The notes: a model not told the origin generated them from the letters alone. 64,000 nt of DNA from Gnetum montanum (GCA_015680685.1 MNCI01017629.1:639794-703793); one strand, 5' to 3'; counted from the stretch's first letter, positions 19,774 through 30,902 are shown. Made by a program: numbers and translations.

Positions 19774-22474
19774 ATGGATTCCTTGTACACGACCACAATC
19801 GCCATGGCCTCTGCTGATTTGGGTGCCGCATCTATGAACCCTATTGCGGTCACAAGACCAGCTCCTGGAGCAGCAGGATCTCAAGGATCATTGCACCAAT
19901 CATTGAGACTTCAGGGAAAAGAGCCCATCTTCATAGTCATAACCCCTAAAGAATACAACTTTATATGTGTTAAGATCCAGGCGAAGCTGGCTCTTAGCCG
20001 AGCCGAAGTCAAAGCGAAACGAAACTTTGAGGATGATGGCCACACACCATCATCCGAGTCTTTGCAATGTCTTTAACAGGGAAAGCTTTGGATTGGTACT
20101 GAGCCCTCCCACGCTCTTCCATCTCAACATTGGAAGAGCTACTAACCCAATTTATGACCCGCTTCAAATACAACTTGAAATTGGAAGTCACATTGGATCA
20201 GCTCATGGGGGTGAAGCAAGACTCGCTCGAGCCTGTCCAAAAGTTCATACAGCGCTGGAATGCTACCTTGAATGAGATCCACGAGCCGATCGCGGACTCA
20301 CATCTGCTGGTTATATTCAAGGGAGTAGTCAATGACTTTATTAAGTCAAAGCTGTATTATCTTTCCCCCAACTCTCTACACCAAGCCTTCGCTCAAACTA
20401 GAAGCATCCAAGACGCTGTGGAGGCCAGCAAAGACCCGGCGTATGTCGCCTATAGGAACGCACACAACAAGAGTAAAGACAAAGGTAAAGCAGCAACAAC
20501 GACAGTAGCTGCGACGACTGAGGGTACAAAGACTAAGAACAAGAAGGCACCCACGGTGCCTCTTGAAACCACGGCTAGTGCCGGCACCAGCCAAGACACA
20601 ACTACCCCTGAAGGGCCCCCCTAGCCTAAGCCAAAATTTGAGTGTAAGGATCACTCAAAGTACACGGAATTACCCGTAAAGCATTCCGAACTGCTGAAAC
20701 AACTGTTAGGGGTAGGGCACATTCAACCTAAGAAGGTGTCTGAGGAAGCTTTGAAGCGTCACAGACGTCATTGTGAACTGCTGAAGAACCCTTCTTTAGC
20801 CTTACCTAACGAACCACCAGTTTCGAGATCTTTCAGGCTAGACCGTTTCTGTGACTACCACCAGCTATGTGGTCACGATACGGATTACTGTTGGGCATTG
20901 AAAGATGATATTCAATGTATGCTGGATGATGGTTCACTCAAGTTAGACAGCAGCAACCCGATGCGTCCAAAAAACCAAACATTGCACGTGTATAAGGACC
21001 CGTTGAACGCAAACGATGATCCTTATACAATCACTGTGGTAAGTACGGACAGTGAGGGGAGGGAACCGCCAAAAAATCCTTTTGTTTTGTGTGTCCCTAC
21101 CAGCTCACAAAGAGGGCCAACCATTTCATCGGCAGCCAGTGGGGTCCTGAGGCCACCCTTCATTATACGGGCACCTTCCTGGATACACCCTCAGTCACGC
21201 AGTGACAGTCAAGCTGCAGCCTCGTCCGTGCCCATGTCCAAGGTGCCCTTCATTATCAAGGCATCAAAACCACAGGCTGCTCCTCTCACACAGGGGCAGA
21301 CCTCCACCCAAAAGAGTCCACCATCACCTCCCAAACGAAAGGGAGAGAACACATCAGTTAACGTAACGAAAGACCATTCTACGCTCGGCTTCCCTAAGCC
21401 TAGGCCCCTGGCCTCTGTGCCTTAACATGTACCTCAGGGGTAGGATAAAGGTGCGGAAACGTAACCACCTTCTCTTGGCAACAAAAAGAACAGCCCCCGA
21501 CTGACACCGCTCTACCTCGGGAGATTCGTCTCTTGGGTCGAATGGAAGAGGACAAGGGGGATAAACAACCTAGCCAAGAGAAGGACCTCCTCGACTCATT
21601 TACGCAAGTTAAATAGGCTCTTAAACAAAAGAACACAATGCTGAGCCTTTACGACCTACTTATGACGTCTCGAGAACAGCGTGAAGCTATGGTTCTCATG
21701 CTGACATCCATATCAGTGGATGAAAGCTTGCCAGCAGAGGAGGAAGCGATACATGCTGTTATGTTTCCTTCCGAAGCTGAGCAACCTACGCCTACCTCAC
21801 TGACCTTCCATGATGAGTCCATCAAAGACGATCCTGAGAAAGGTTAGGTGACAACTAAACCTATGTTTATCACTATCCGAGTCGGTCAATACCAGATCCG
21901 GAGAGTACACGTGGACGATGGCGCAGCTACCAACGTCATTCCCTATTCCATCATGGATAGGTTGGGTCTGGTTGACCAGATCACGCCCACGATGATGGCC
22001 TACATAAAATCGTTCAACAGGGCATGGGTTCAAGTTAAGGGGACGGTGCATATTGAGTTTGTGGCGGGGGATCAATTCCCAATAGAGGCCACTTTCTTAG
22101 TCATCGAGGAGATGCCAGGGTTCAACCTGATCTTGGGGAGGTCATGGTTAGCTCAGTTGAGGGCGGTTTCATCACCAATACACCAAGAAATACACCTGCC
22201 CTATGTCAGAGGGGAGGTTGTGATACGCAGTGACGAAATCACCCCCAGGACCGTCAATAACATTGAAGAAGAACGAGGTTTAGAGATAGAAACGACTGAT
22301 GATCAAACCCATCTCCAAACCCTTCAACAAGCTGACAGCAATGATGACAGTCTAGCTTGGGCCGACCTGCCATTTCTGAATGGCAGCGTAGAGGAGTCAA
22401 ACCATAAGTCTCCTCACCCTTACGCAATGCTCAACATAAAGGCCATCAAGAGACAATTGCATATCAATGGTTGA
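19774..22474 (+). pseudogene. T3 gag-protease, nearly complete but with several lesions
   Basis: The start at 19774 gives MDSLYTTT, and the N-terminal motif TPKEYNFICVKIQA follows at about 19951-19992. After frame changes near 20040-20120 the capsid part is open (20130-20624: VTLDQLMGVKQDSLEPVQKF, FKGVVNDFIKSKLYYL). A TAG at 20622-20624 separates it from the nucleocapsid part (20736-21425), which has the knuckle CDYHQLCGHDTDYC (C-x2-H-x4-GH-x4-C) typical of Tat gags. A Pro/Ser-rich linker follows. A damaged stretch (21426-21640) leads to the protease (21848-22474), with active site VDDGAATNVI near residue 22 and LILGRSWLAQLRAVSSP. The catalytic residues look intact. The product would be the capsid plus maturation protease. 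Confidence 0.88.
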
Positions 22475-22701
22475 ACAATGGTCCTTGCGTACATTATCAT
22501 GTCTTAGCAAGTTATCATGGTTCCGACTTAGCAATTTTATTTCATGCATTTTCACATTACTTTTGTTTTCGGTTCTTACGCTGGTCATTTATCTTCACAC
22601 TGTTATCTTTTTCGTACGCATGATATTCACGTTTCCTGATCACTTTAGCATAATTATGCAAAATACTGTACCAGTATCATTTATGCTTGATGTATTACGC
22701 T

Positions 22702-22846
22702 ATGGCCCACAACGGCCTTAAACTAGTTACACAAAATTGTATACTATGACTCTTTACGCTTGATTACATAGTAGGCCCGCAACGGCCCTAAACTAGTCAC
22801 TAGTTTATGCAGAATCATATGACGGCCCGTGATGGCCTTAAACTAG
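22702..22846 (+). repeat. T3 hairpin array, GGCC type
   Basis: Three units: GGCC-CACAAC-GGCC, GGCC-CGCAAC-GGCC and GGCC-CGTGAT-GGCC. Each is followed by TTAAACTAG or CTAAACTAG. It sits between the protease end and the 3' end of the antisense gene. Confidence 0.85.
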
Positions 22847-25800
22847 CCATCACATTCTATCGTCATAACTTAGGCAAAATCCTTAATAATTACGGTCACG
22901 CTCTACAAAGAAAAACACAAAAGTCAAAAAGAGACAAAATAATTGACATTTGAAATATCCACCAGGTCTTATAATGCATCTTTTCAGTCATTCATAAAAT
23001 AATACTCCACTTCACCATCAATAAAACTATGCGTAAACTACAATTACGCATTTCCTCTACTGCCGCTATCACCAGTATCTCTTAAATTTAGATCTAGCCC
23101 CAGTGGATCATCCTCCAGTGGGCCGTCATCTCTAGGAATCAGTCTTTCACGAAGAACTTCTTCTTCATGAGGTCCTTGTTCCGGCGCCGGCTCCACGGGA
23201 AGACGCTCTTCATTGCTGCGCTCCTCCTCTTCCACTGCTTCTTCTGCTTTTTCCGCTTCCTCTGCTAACTCTTCAGCTTTTTCGTCTTCCCTATCCTCAG
23301 CTGGTACCTAAATACAGTAAACACATTAGCTACACAAGACTTAACATCATAATTAGAAAATGCAAACTAAGTCGTGCATAAACTTACTTGCGATGGCCCT
23401 GCTTCCGTAGCAAAGGGAAGCTTGTCCAGGCCAGCCCACAGGTGCTTCATAATCTCTTCCTCCATCAGATTTGGCCATACATCCTTTCCCAAGGTAGCTT
23501 TGGCCTTCACTTTCCCTTTCTCCACGCTGCTCCAGCGGGGTGGGTCCGGGAAGAAAGTAGGGATTGTAGCTTGACCCCTAGGGAGAGTCATCGCCCTTTC
23601 CAGGGATGCACTTACAGTCACCTACTCTTCAAACTTCTTGAAGGCTTCGAAAGCTCCAACAACGTCCAGGAAGACTTCCAAGGACTGGGCCTTGACAGCA
23701 AAATCATGGTAGAGTTTCTGATAAGCAATGCTTTCCCACTTGTACAAATGCTTATGGTCCTTCTCCTTCTGGCCCCACTCTTGCACGCGTGCACAATAAT
23801 CCCTCCAGTCCTAACTTTTCTGGGCTAGGAGTTCTATCTAGATCCGCTGTTCGACCAACGCCTGACTGGTCTATATGCTGTTTTTGATGGCTGTCCAATA
23901 ATGGAAGTAATCGACAACAGCAGTACGCCAGTCTTCATCCCCCGTCGCCCGCTCCTGTAGGAAGTCACACCGTGATCTTAATCTCTGACCTCTTTGGTCA
24001 GAGACTTAACCCTTTGCTCTGACTTCTGTAGCCTTTTCCATAGATTTTCATTTACGTCCCTACTTTCCCATAAGGAGCATGTTGAGCGTAACACACATTT
24101 ATGCAGTTCCTCATAAATGTGACATGGCACGGCTGCTTCATTGGATGGTGGCTCCACTGTGTCCAAATCAATGGGCTCCATGGGATCCCATCGGAGGCGA
24201 GCTCCTAACAGAAACAATCATCAATGTTGGTGACACCTTACCACTGTATAATATCACAAACTGACTACAACCATAATGTACCAGCTCTAGGTTCGATGCA
24301 CTCCAGGCGCTCGATCATGTCACTGACAACAGCTTCCATGAAGGCAAATTTATCATGAAAGTCTCTCCATTCTCTGCTCACATCGACAGATGTGGACACA
24401 TCCTCTTCTCCTGTAGTATAATCTAGTTAGAAAATTCATCTATTAATAGAATCCTGCAAACTCGCTAACACACTCATTACCTCTACCAGTGATAGTGGCA
24501 ACTTCACCAACATCTTCCGCCTCCTTTCCCTCTTCACACACTTGAGTCTGTGCGTCGCTAGTTCCAGTGGCCGGGACCTCCTCATGTACCTGGTCTTGTG
24601 CATGGCTCCCACTAGCAGCTGGGGCCTCCTCACGCACCAGAGCCTGTGCACAGCTCACGCTAATAGCTGGGGACTCTTCTTCCAAAATTGAGGCCCCCTC
24701 CCCATGACTTAGTATTACTGCCCCTGTTTCAGAGGTCAGCTGCTCTGTAATTTTTACTGGTCATATCACAGCACCTTAATATATCATGCCAAAACATCTA
24801 AACAAACATTGCATAATACAATTCCTTCATGCTTACCAGGCGGAGGCTTACTCCACAAAACTTTGACCGCCACAATTTGGCCTGCGTCACTCCCAGGGGC
24901 CTTGGCTATACAGAGCCTTTGATGCTGAGCTGCAGGTTCTACAATTTCTTTTGCCAGGTGTTTCCCTCGCGAGGCATCGTCGGTGTAAGTAGGCATTATC
25001 CCGCCTACGCTATCAAGGCCTCGCACTTGGGGCACCACCAAACCCTTGGTCGTTATAGATAGCGACTCCCCGATCCCTTCCGGCGGATCCTGCCCATGCG
25101 TAGTGCTGAGGATGTGGGCAATCCAAGGTCTGGACAGCTGGTCTTAGTCTTGCTACACCCAGATCCCATTCCTTTGGATGACCAGAAACTCAGCAAACCG
25201 CCGAAGGCAAGCTATGAAGAAGGCGTAATGCATGTTGAAACGGGACTCAAGCTTCTTGCGAAGCTTGATCATCTCATTACGCAGTCCCTTAGCAAAATAG
25301 CTTGCCCAATTGAACTAGGTCCCCTCCTCCAGAACCTCTCACATAATACGGGTCTATTCTACAAAAAAGAACTTCCCCTGCGAGAGCATTTTGGGGAAAG
25401 TCTGGGCCCGGAAAAGGGGATAAAGTGTCTTGGCAACGCCCATCTGGAATCTTTTGCAAGGAAACCCTTTAGTCTCCTTCGGGATCATTACCCACTCCTT
25501 CAGCCAATCCTGGAAGGCAACACTCCTCTTCACCTTCTCACATATGGGAAGGCCATCCGAGGAGATGCCAAATAGGTCTACGAAGAGCTGAGCGTCAATG
25601 TTAAAGCTTATGCGTACGTTATGTACGCGCGTGCAAAAACTCTCTGCCTTTTCGTTGAAGGAGTTAACCAGGGTTAGCATTTCACTGGCGGGGACATCAG
25701 GAGTTGCAGCTAAAAATAGATGCATTAGCCCTGCTGCTCGGATCTTGGTGGTCACCGCGACCGGGGCCACTGAGTGGCCGAGCCAACGCTGTGTGTCCTT

Positions 25801-26357
25801 GATGTCACTGTAGTGGAAGAGGACAGTGCTCGCCTCGTGGCCAGAAATCGTAAGGGTAATCTCCCAGGACTCCCTAACTAAATAGCGTAAAACACAAGTC
25901 AAACAAACACACTATTATGCAACGCTCACAATTTACAACTATATTACGCAATATAACAGCCTCACCAGGTCCAAATGGTAAAGGAAATGGCGGAAGGTTC
26001 CTCTGCACGTCCTCAACGGTAAGGGGTGGATCTAAGGTCCAGTCATCGTGAAACCACCCGAGTCTCTGGCAATTCTCAAAAGCCCCAACATAGCGGATGG
26101 GGTACTCACGCATGTCAAAGCCAATCTACCCTATAACACCAGCATGCATGTTGCTAGTGGAGGTGAATGCCATTATTGCCATTTCAGCCCATGACAACGC
26201 ATCTCCATTTCCAACTAACCTATTGTCATGGATAAAAAACCTGTACCATACAACATAGGCTTATCTTACATTTTGCACATAGGCTTCTCTTATATTTCAC
26301 ACCGATAATAGACACATAACAACAAGAAAAAATAGACAGTTAATAAAATTCGCTTAC

Positions 26358-26806
26358 CCGCCTGCATAGTACACCGTGCCTTGTGGATTTTGGAAATAGG
26401 ACGAGACATGGCGAGCCATGAACAGTGTGTTATATGTATGATAACAACTGAGCTGAGCCATTTCCCAGATCTAGTTTAGGCTCCTTAAGCCCCGGGCGCT
26501 AAGTTCTTGGTCCTCGGGATGACCCGTATCGATGGCCCCGTCTGTCAAAAAGGCCAGAATCCCTTGCGCAGAACCCGCCAGCAGGTGCTCTAAAAGGGCA
26601 CCGGTGATGTCACCAGACAAATTAGACCACACAATGACGTTGTAGTTGCGCAGCAAGAACTACAGAAACTCCAGCACATCCCGTCAAAACGATATGGCCT
26701 TCCCTTGCAACCACGTTTGCGGGGGAGGGACATGGGGATGATGGGGTTTATACAACACAAAACCCCAACAATATCCAACACAATTAGAATGGGATTTAGC
26801 GTAACA
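26358..26806 (-). pseudogene. Exon 2 of the T3 antisense gene: FCP1/HAD-like segment
   Basis: The acceptor TTCTGTACAG precedes it and the donor GG|GTAAGC follows. The codon split between exons 1 and 2 is CG|T. LIVLDIVGVLC fits HAD motif I (hydrophobic strand then DxDx(T/V)), except that the second Asp is Val. VLEFL-stop-FLLRNYNVIVWSN fits the FCP1 stretch xxFLxxLxxxFxVxxWT/S. The exon then runs to FQNPQGTVYYAG. One base is missing near 26700-26735, and two stops lie near 26660-26690. Confidence 0.55.
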
Positions 26807-27076
26807 CTGTACAGAAAACCCAATACATATATTAGCACCTATATTTACATTTGCATGACTAATACAGAAAACTTATAAACTACACCTAGTTATCCAGGCC
26901 GAAATCGCCCATACCCTTGCAATAACGCAAGGTTCGTCCTTGACAACTGCGGTAGATGCAACCCCATCAAACCCTCGCATTAACCCGAGGTCCACAATTT
27001 GAAATCCACATTCATGCAAAAGATACCATGGAAAGTAGACATTGAAACAAACATAAGCATGTAAGGAATGACCTAC

Positions 27077-27195
27077 CGGTTCAAAGGCGTAGGATCACGA
27101 ACATCGACCAGCGCTTGCGAAACACGATCCAAATTTTCTTGCAGTTCATCGATTTTGGCCAATTTTGCATTCTTCCTCTTGATTTTTGGTGCCAT
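27077..27195 (-). pseudogene. Exon 1 of the T3 antisense gene
   Basis: ATG at 27195, 39 codons plus two bases, ending at the donor CG|GTAGGT. The peptide starts MAPKIKRKNAKLAKIDELQE. Its Lys/Arg cluster would fit a nuclear localisation signal. T1 has the matching exon at about 35965-35845, with GTG in place of ATG. Confidence 0.75.
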
Positions 27196-27341
27196 TGCAA
27201 CAGCTTCAGAATTTTTCACAGTTTAACACTTCTTCAAAAAATCACACGCTCCAATCTTCTGCTCTTCCTTCTCTCGCTCAGAAACAGTTACGAATTCGAA
27301 TTCACAACAGCCAATAGCTTGTCCTCATCAAAAACCACTTA

Positions 27342-27349
27342 CTTATATG
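27342..27349 (-). promoter_or_regulatory. Possible TATA element for the antisense gene
   Basis: The minus strand reads GCATATAAGTAAG, about 150 bases upstream of the ATG at 27195. It is a weak match, but the best-placed one. Confidence 0.25.
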
Positions 27350-27458
27350 CGAGGATCACCGACTTGATATCCGATTTAAGCAGAAATTTCCTAAAATAGA
27401 ATCCAAAAATCAAGATATTAATGTGGCTGATATCACATGCGCCACCGTCCGAAATGAT

Positions 27459-27502
27459 GTAATCAGGTAGCATTGATTACAGCTTGTTTACAATATTCAA
27501 AA
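27459..27502 (+). repeat. Direct repeat left of the T3 pol remnant
   Basis: Shares GTAGCATTGATTACAGCTTG and the following TTTACAATATTCAAAA with 28855-28898, about 1.4 kb away. The two copies bracket the pol remnant. No such pair was seen around T1 pol. Confidence 0.8.
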
Positions 27503-27705
27503 TTCAGTTAGCCTTCCACGTTCGATGACATCACGTCACCTTTCTTCTAATCATTTACGCACTTTGCAGTTTTGTAGGACAGATGGGAAATGGACGCAAC
27601 ATTTTCAGCACCTCTAATTTTGACGGGCCCATATGGGAAGGTAGTTAGGCAATTCGACCACGCGCTAGTAGACGTTAATCCCCTTTAGAAGACGTAACCA
27701 TAGCT

Positions 27706-28800
27706 GTGTCGGAGATGTACCCAGAATGGCCAGAACAGTCAATGCGTACGCTAGACCTGGAGGCTGGGGACATAACCGAAGACCCCCTCAGTGAGGTTTC
27801 TATCGTTACGCATAAGGGTGAAGCCAAAATGCTTAAAGTCAGCTCTTTATTAGACCAAAAAATGCATGATGCCATAAAACAGGTCCTGCAAGATAACATT
27901 ACTATCTTCACATGGTCATATGAGGATATGCCTGGACTAGATCCCAGGCTAATCCAGCATAACATCATCTTAGACCTGCAGATTAAAGCAGTTAGGCAAA
28001 AGACATGCAAAATCAAGCCAGAGATCGCGCTAGCCGTGCGTGATGAAATCACCAAACTGTACCAGGCTGGTTTCATCTGTGCGATCGATTACTTAGACTG
28101 GGTATTTAACATTGTAGTCGTCCCAAAGAAGACTAGAAGCATACGCATTTGCATAGACTTCCAGGATTTGAATAAGGCCACAATCAAAGATAACTTCCCG
28201 TTGCCGAGTATCGACCAGCTAGTGGATACAACAGCTGGGCATGCGCTGCTGTCCTTCATGGATGGCTTTTCAGGCTATAACCAGATTCGCATTAACCCAG
28301 AACATCAGCTCACCACGACATTCATGACACCCTGGGGCACCTTTTGCTACACTATGATGCCTTTTGGTCTGAAGAANAAGATAACTTCCCGTTGCCGAGT
28401 ATCGACCAGCTAGTGGATACAACAGCTGGGCATGTGCTGCTGTCCTTCATGGATGGCTTTTCAGGCTATAACCAGATTCACATTAACCGAGAACATCAAT
28501 TGACCATGACATTCATGACGCCCTGGGGCACCTTCTGCTACACTAGGATGCCTTTTGGTCTAAATAACGTTGGAGCAACGTATCAACGAGCCATGACATA
28601 CATCTTCAGTGATTACCTCCTAGGAAGGCTAAATGATTATGTAGAAGACATAGCTGTTAGCATATAGTTGGCGAAGTTCACGAGGGACTGTGCGGTGGCC
28701 ACGTAGCACCACGGGCTATGGCCCTAAAAATCCGTCGCTTAGGATACTACTGGCCACGCATGGAAAAGGATTTCCTGAAAATCTTACTAACCAATGGCTA
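27706..28800 (+). pseudogene. T3 pol remnant: reverse transcriptase joined to an integrase zinc-finger relic
   Basis: RT motifs are clear: AGFICAIDYLDWVFNIVVVP, RICIDFQDLNKATIKDNFPL, SFMDGFSGYNQI, TPWGTFCYTMMPFGL. A 191-bp block is then repeated across an undetermined base at 28377. After the second copy the catalytic motif reads YVEDIAV, where T1 has YVDDIAV, so one catalytic Asp is lost. Then the sequence jumps into [20 protein letters not shown] (about 28675-28740), the integrase HHCC finger, and ends. The RT thumb, both RNase H domains and the integrase core are deleted. Confidence 0.85.
28188..28568 (+). repeat. 191-bp direct duplication in T3 RT, with an N at the joint
   Basis: Bases from about 28188 recur from about 28379 with a few substitutions. 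The single n at 28377 marks the joint. An assembly join of two similar copies is more likely than a biological duplication. Confidence 0.8.
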
Positions 28801-28854
28801 ATATCTGTTACTAACTATCCAAAATGATGTTAAACTACCACATCTTATCGCCTC

Positions 28855-28898
28855 GTAATCGGGTAGCATTGATTACAGCTTGTTTACAATATTCAAAA
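28855..28898 (+). repeat. Direct repeat right of the T3 pol remnant
   Basis: Second copy of the repeat at 27459-27502, with one mismatch near its left end. It lies between the pol relic and the PPT. Confidence 0.8.
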
Positions 28899-28995
28899 GA
28901 GCAGCGAGCCATGGATGGACGCTGTTCTTGCTTCTACCAATCCGGTGTTTTGTATTCTTTGTCGACGTCTTTCGGGCAAGCCCTCCAACCGTCAA

Positions 28996-29009
28996 CAAAG
29001 AGGGGCCAT
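28996..29009 (+). promoter_or_regulatory. Polypurine tract of T3
   Basis: AAAGAGGGGCCAT directly before TGAAACACCG. Confidence 0.8.
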
Positions 29010-30463
29010 TGAAACACCGTGAAAATTACGAGTCGGCCTCAGGCAAAGATTCGCAATTCAAGAAAGGGCGCATGTCAGAATTCCAGAAGGGAGAGTAAGA
29101 CAGAGCAACACCAAGAGGCGCGTAGCATTAAGTCCTCAACTTCTTGTGCAGATTTTGAATCTTACTATGTTTTTTCTGTTTACGCTATATCACGCGACGT
29201 AGCGTAATGGCGCTTAGCATGATTCTGTTGAAACATAGTCCGGCATCAGAAGAATAGTTACTTCGGCATAGGGAGAAGCTTGAGCAGTGTAATATGCAAC
29301 TTCTTGTGTATTTTGCTAAGTGTTTTGTTCAAGGCCAGGTTTACGCTCTGTTATGCACGGCAGCGTAATGAGCTTCAAAACAGTCAAAGGCAAAGTCTAA
29401 GAAAGTGCGATTGCTCATCATACACTCATCATGCAACGTAGCATATCACAGCGTATTGCGTCGCCAAGCTAGACATTGTTTACGCTTCATTACGCACGGC
29501 TGCATAAGCGAGCGTAAAACAGCTTGAATCCATTGTTTTCATGTTATGTTATGCTTGTGCACGCAACGCAGCGTGAATGAGCATAATATAACTCAAAGAC
29601 AGTTGAGACATGCCTGACGAGCATCTATTCTTTACACGCACAATACGCAAATAAGCGTATTGTACGTAGTCATGAAATCTGACATAAAAATGGTCAAGCC
29701 AACAATACCCGAAACATTCGGGACACACGTCATTAGGGTTGCGCCTTTTCCACAGGACGTCGCAGCCTATAAATACCCCAGTTGACAAAGATATGGTGGA
29801 CAAAAATCAAAGAAGCAAAGGCATTTTTCTAAGCACTGGAGCACTTATCACTTTTGAGCAGAGATACAGAGAGCAGCTCTTTGGCAATTGTTGACAGCAT
29901 CACCTTACGGCAGAAATAGAGCACAGTTCGCTTTGAGCACCGGCAATAGGAGTAATCGTTCTGCTGGGGAAGACTCTATTGGTCAGAAACATTTGATTAG
30001 TAGACGTCAGAGCTTGACCTTCCTTGCATCCCAGCTTTAGCCCATGAGGTAGATCGGACTTCTGTTTGGACAGTTTTCTTGTTGTTTTGTGCTTGCTTCA
30101 CATCAAGTAATCGGGGTCTCCCCAGTGTAATGAGATATATAAAATATACATCTTTCAAGTCAAAGCGTAGATCTTGAAACTACATGTTTCTCTTGTGTTA
30201 GCCTCTTCTTATCATGTTTAGCATTATCATCGTTACAATTTGTCTACGTCATTTTCCCCTCATTTGGTGATTCCTCGAATCAGATCGTTCCATGAGATAT
30301 TCATCGGTTTACTAATTAGTAAGTCCCTGTCTAATCGATAAGACCATTCAGGGCGTCGTGAATTCATTTTTTCAGCATAGCCCTCGTACAGATCTGTGGT
30401 TAAAACTATGTACGTGGGATATTGTTTGGTATTTTCCAGTTGCTGACGTTTTCCGTCGTTACA
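29010..30463 (+). mobile_element. 3' LTR of T3
   Basis: TGAAACACCGTGAAAATTAC to CGTTACA, 1,454 bp, matching 18071-19527 throughout. It carries the same TATA box (about 29769). Confidence 0.9.
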
Positions 30464-30468
30464 ATGGT
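30464..30468 (+). repeat. TSD of T3, right copy
   Basis: ATGGT after the LTR end GTTACA, against GTGGT on the left. T1 then continues GATTTATGGTGATGAAG in the protease frame. Confidence 0.8.
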
Positions 30469-30718
30469 GATTTATGGTGATGAAGTAGCTACCTAGGCGA
30501 TAAACAATGTTGACATGGAGCAAGGTTCAGAAGTAATAATTGCTAAGAATGAAGCACCCATCTCCACTGAAGTGACTTGTTTGGCAGATGAGCTGGCCCA
30601 AAACTCTGGCTCAGAAAACAAAATGACATGGGCTAAGTTGCCTTTTCAAGTGGTAGATAACGACATAGAAGAATACAGCAATAAAGACCCTCATCCTTAC
30701 ACATTGCCAAGTCCATGA
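30464..30718 (+). pseudogene. T1 protease, C-terminal end
   Basis: Continues the T1 protease after the T3 insertion: IYGDEVAT, one stop, then NNVDMEQGSE and an acidic tail ending NKDPHPYTLPSP at 30716. T3 has the matching tail (ESNHKSPHPYAML) before its own stop. This is the end of the gag-protease frame. Confidence 0.75.
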
Positions 30719-30902
30719 TGGATTAAGAAGTAGATGTAAGAATAATTGTTACCTGTGTAGTGTAGCTACTCCACTTCTTTTAATGCAACTAACGCTTGTC
30801 ATACATTTATTTCTTTTTGGCTTCATATTTGTTTGATTATGCTAAGTGTCTAACTCATTCTTTAAAATGTTCACATCACATCCACTTTTTACATTACACC
30901 AC

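Larger units (their letters stand above)
23044..27195 (-). pseudogene. Antisense eight-exon gene in T3, about 1,100 codons, function unknown
   Basis: Exons on the minus strand: 27195-27077, 26806-26358, 26240-25966, 25877-24837, 24744-24487, 24410-24282, 24204-23388 and 23307-23044. All introns are GT..AG, and donors include GTAAGC, GTAAGT and GTAGGT. Exon lengths fit the phases, except for one-base losses in exons 2 and 7. Exon 1 is short and basic (MAPKIKRKNAKLAK). Exon 2 resembles an FCP1/HAD phosphatase core (NPILIVLDIVGVLC, then NYNVIVWSN). Exons 3-4 are unrecognised; exon 4 has a motif around FCTRVHNVRISFNIDAQLF. Exon 5 repeats an AQ-x(2)-V-x-EE-x-PA pattern. Exons 6-7 look helical (NENLWKRLQKSEQRVKSL). 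Exon 8 is Glu-rich with LGLDLNL. Stops occur in exons 2, 3, 4 and 7, so this copy is dead. Nothing links it to gag or pol, and a captured host gene is my inference. Confidence 0.8.
18071..30463 (+). mobile_element. T3: Tat-type element nested in the T1 protease
   Basis: A 12.4-kb element with LTRs of 1,457 and 1,454 bp, PBS, gag-protease, hairpin array, the antisense eight-exon gene, a shortened pol and PPT. It keeps far more CpG than T1, T2, F and G, and its reading frames are the longest of the Tat-type copies, so it is probably the youngest. By hand, about 20 differences occur in the first 250 bp of the two LTRs. Pol lacks the end of RT, both RNase H domains and most of integrase, so it was not autonomous in this state. 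Confidence 0.9.

Noticed and set aside
20376-20654. Cys-rich minus-strand frame
   Set aside because: Opposite strand of T3 gag; the gag reading is conserved in five elements.
23388-23828. 146-codon plus-strand frame
   Set aside because: Shadow of antisense exon 7, which is conserved with T1 on the minus strand.
25096-25575. 159-codon plus-strand frame
   Set aside because: It overlaps antisense exon 4 on the other strand and has no counterpart in T1, whereas the minus-strand reading is conserved.
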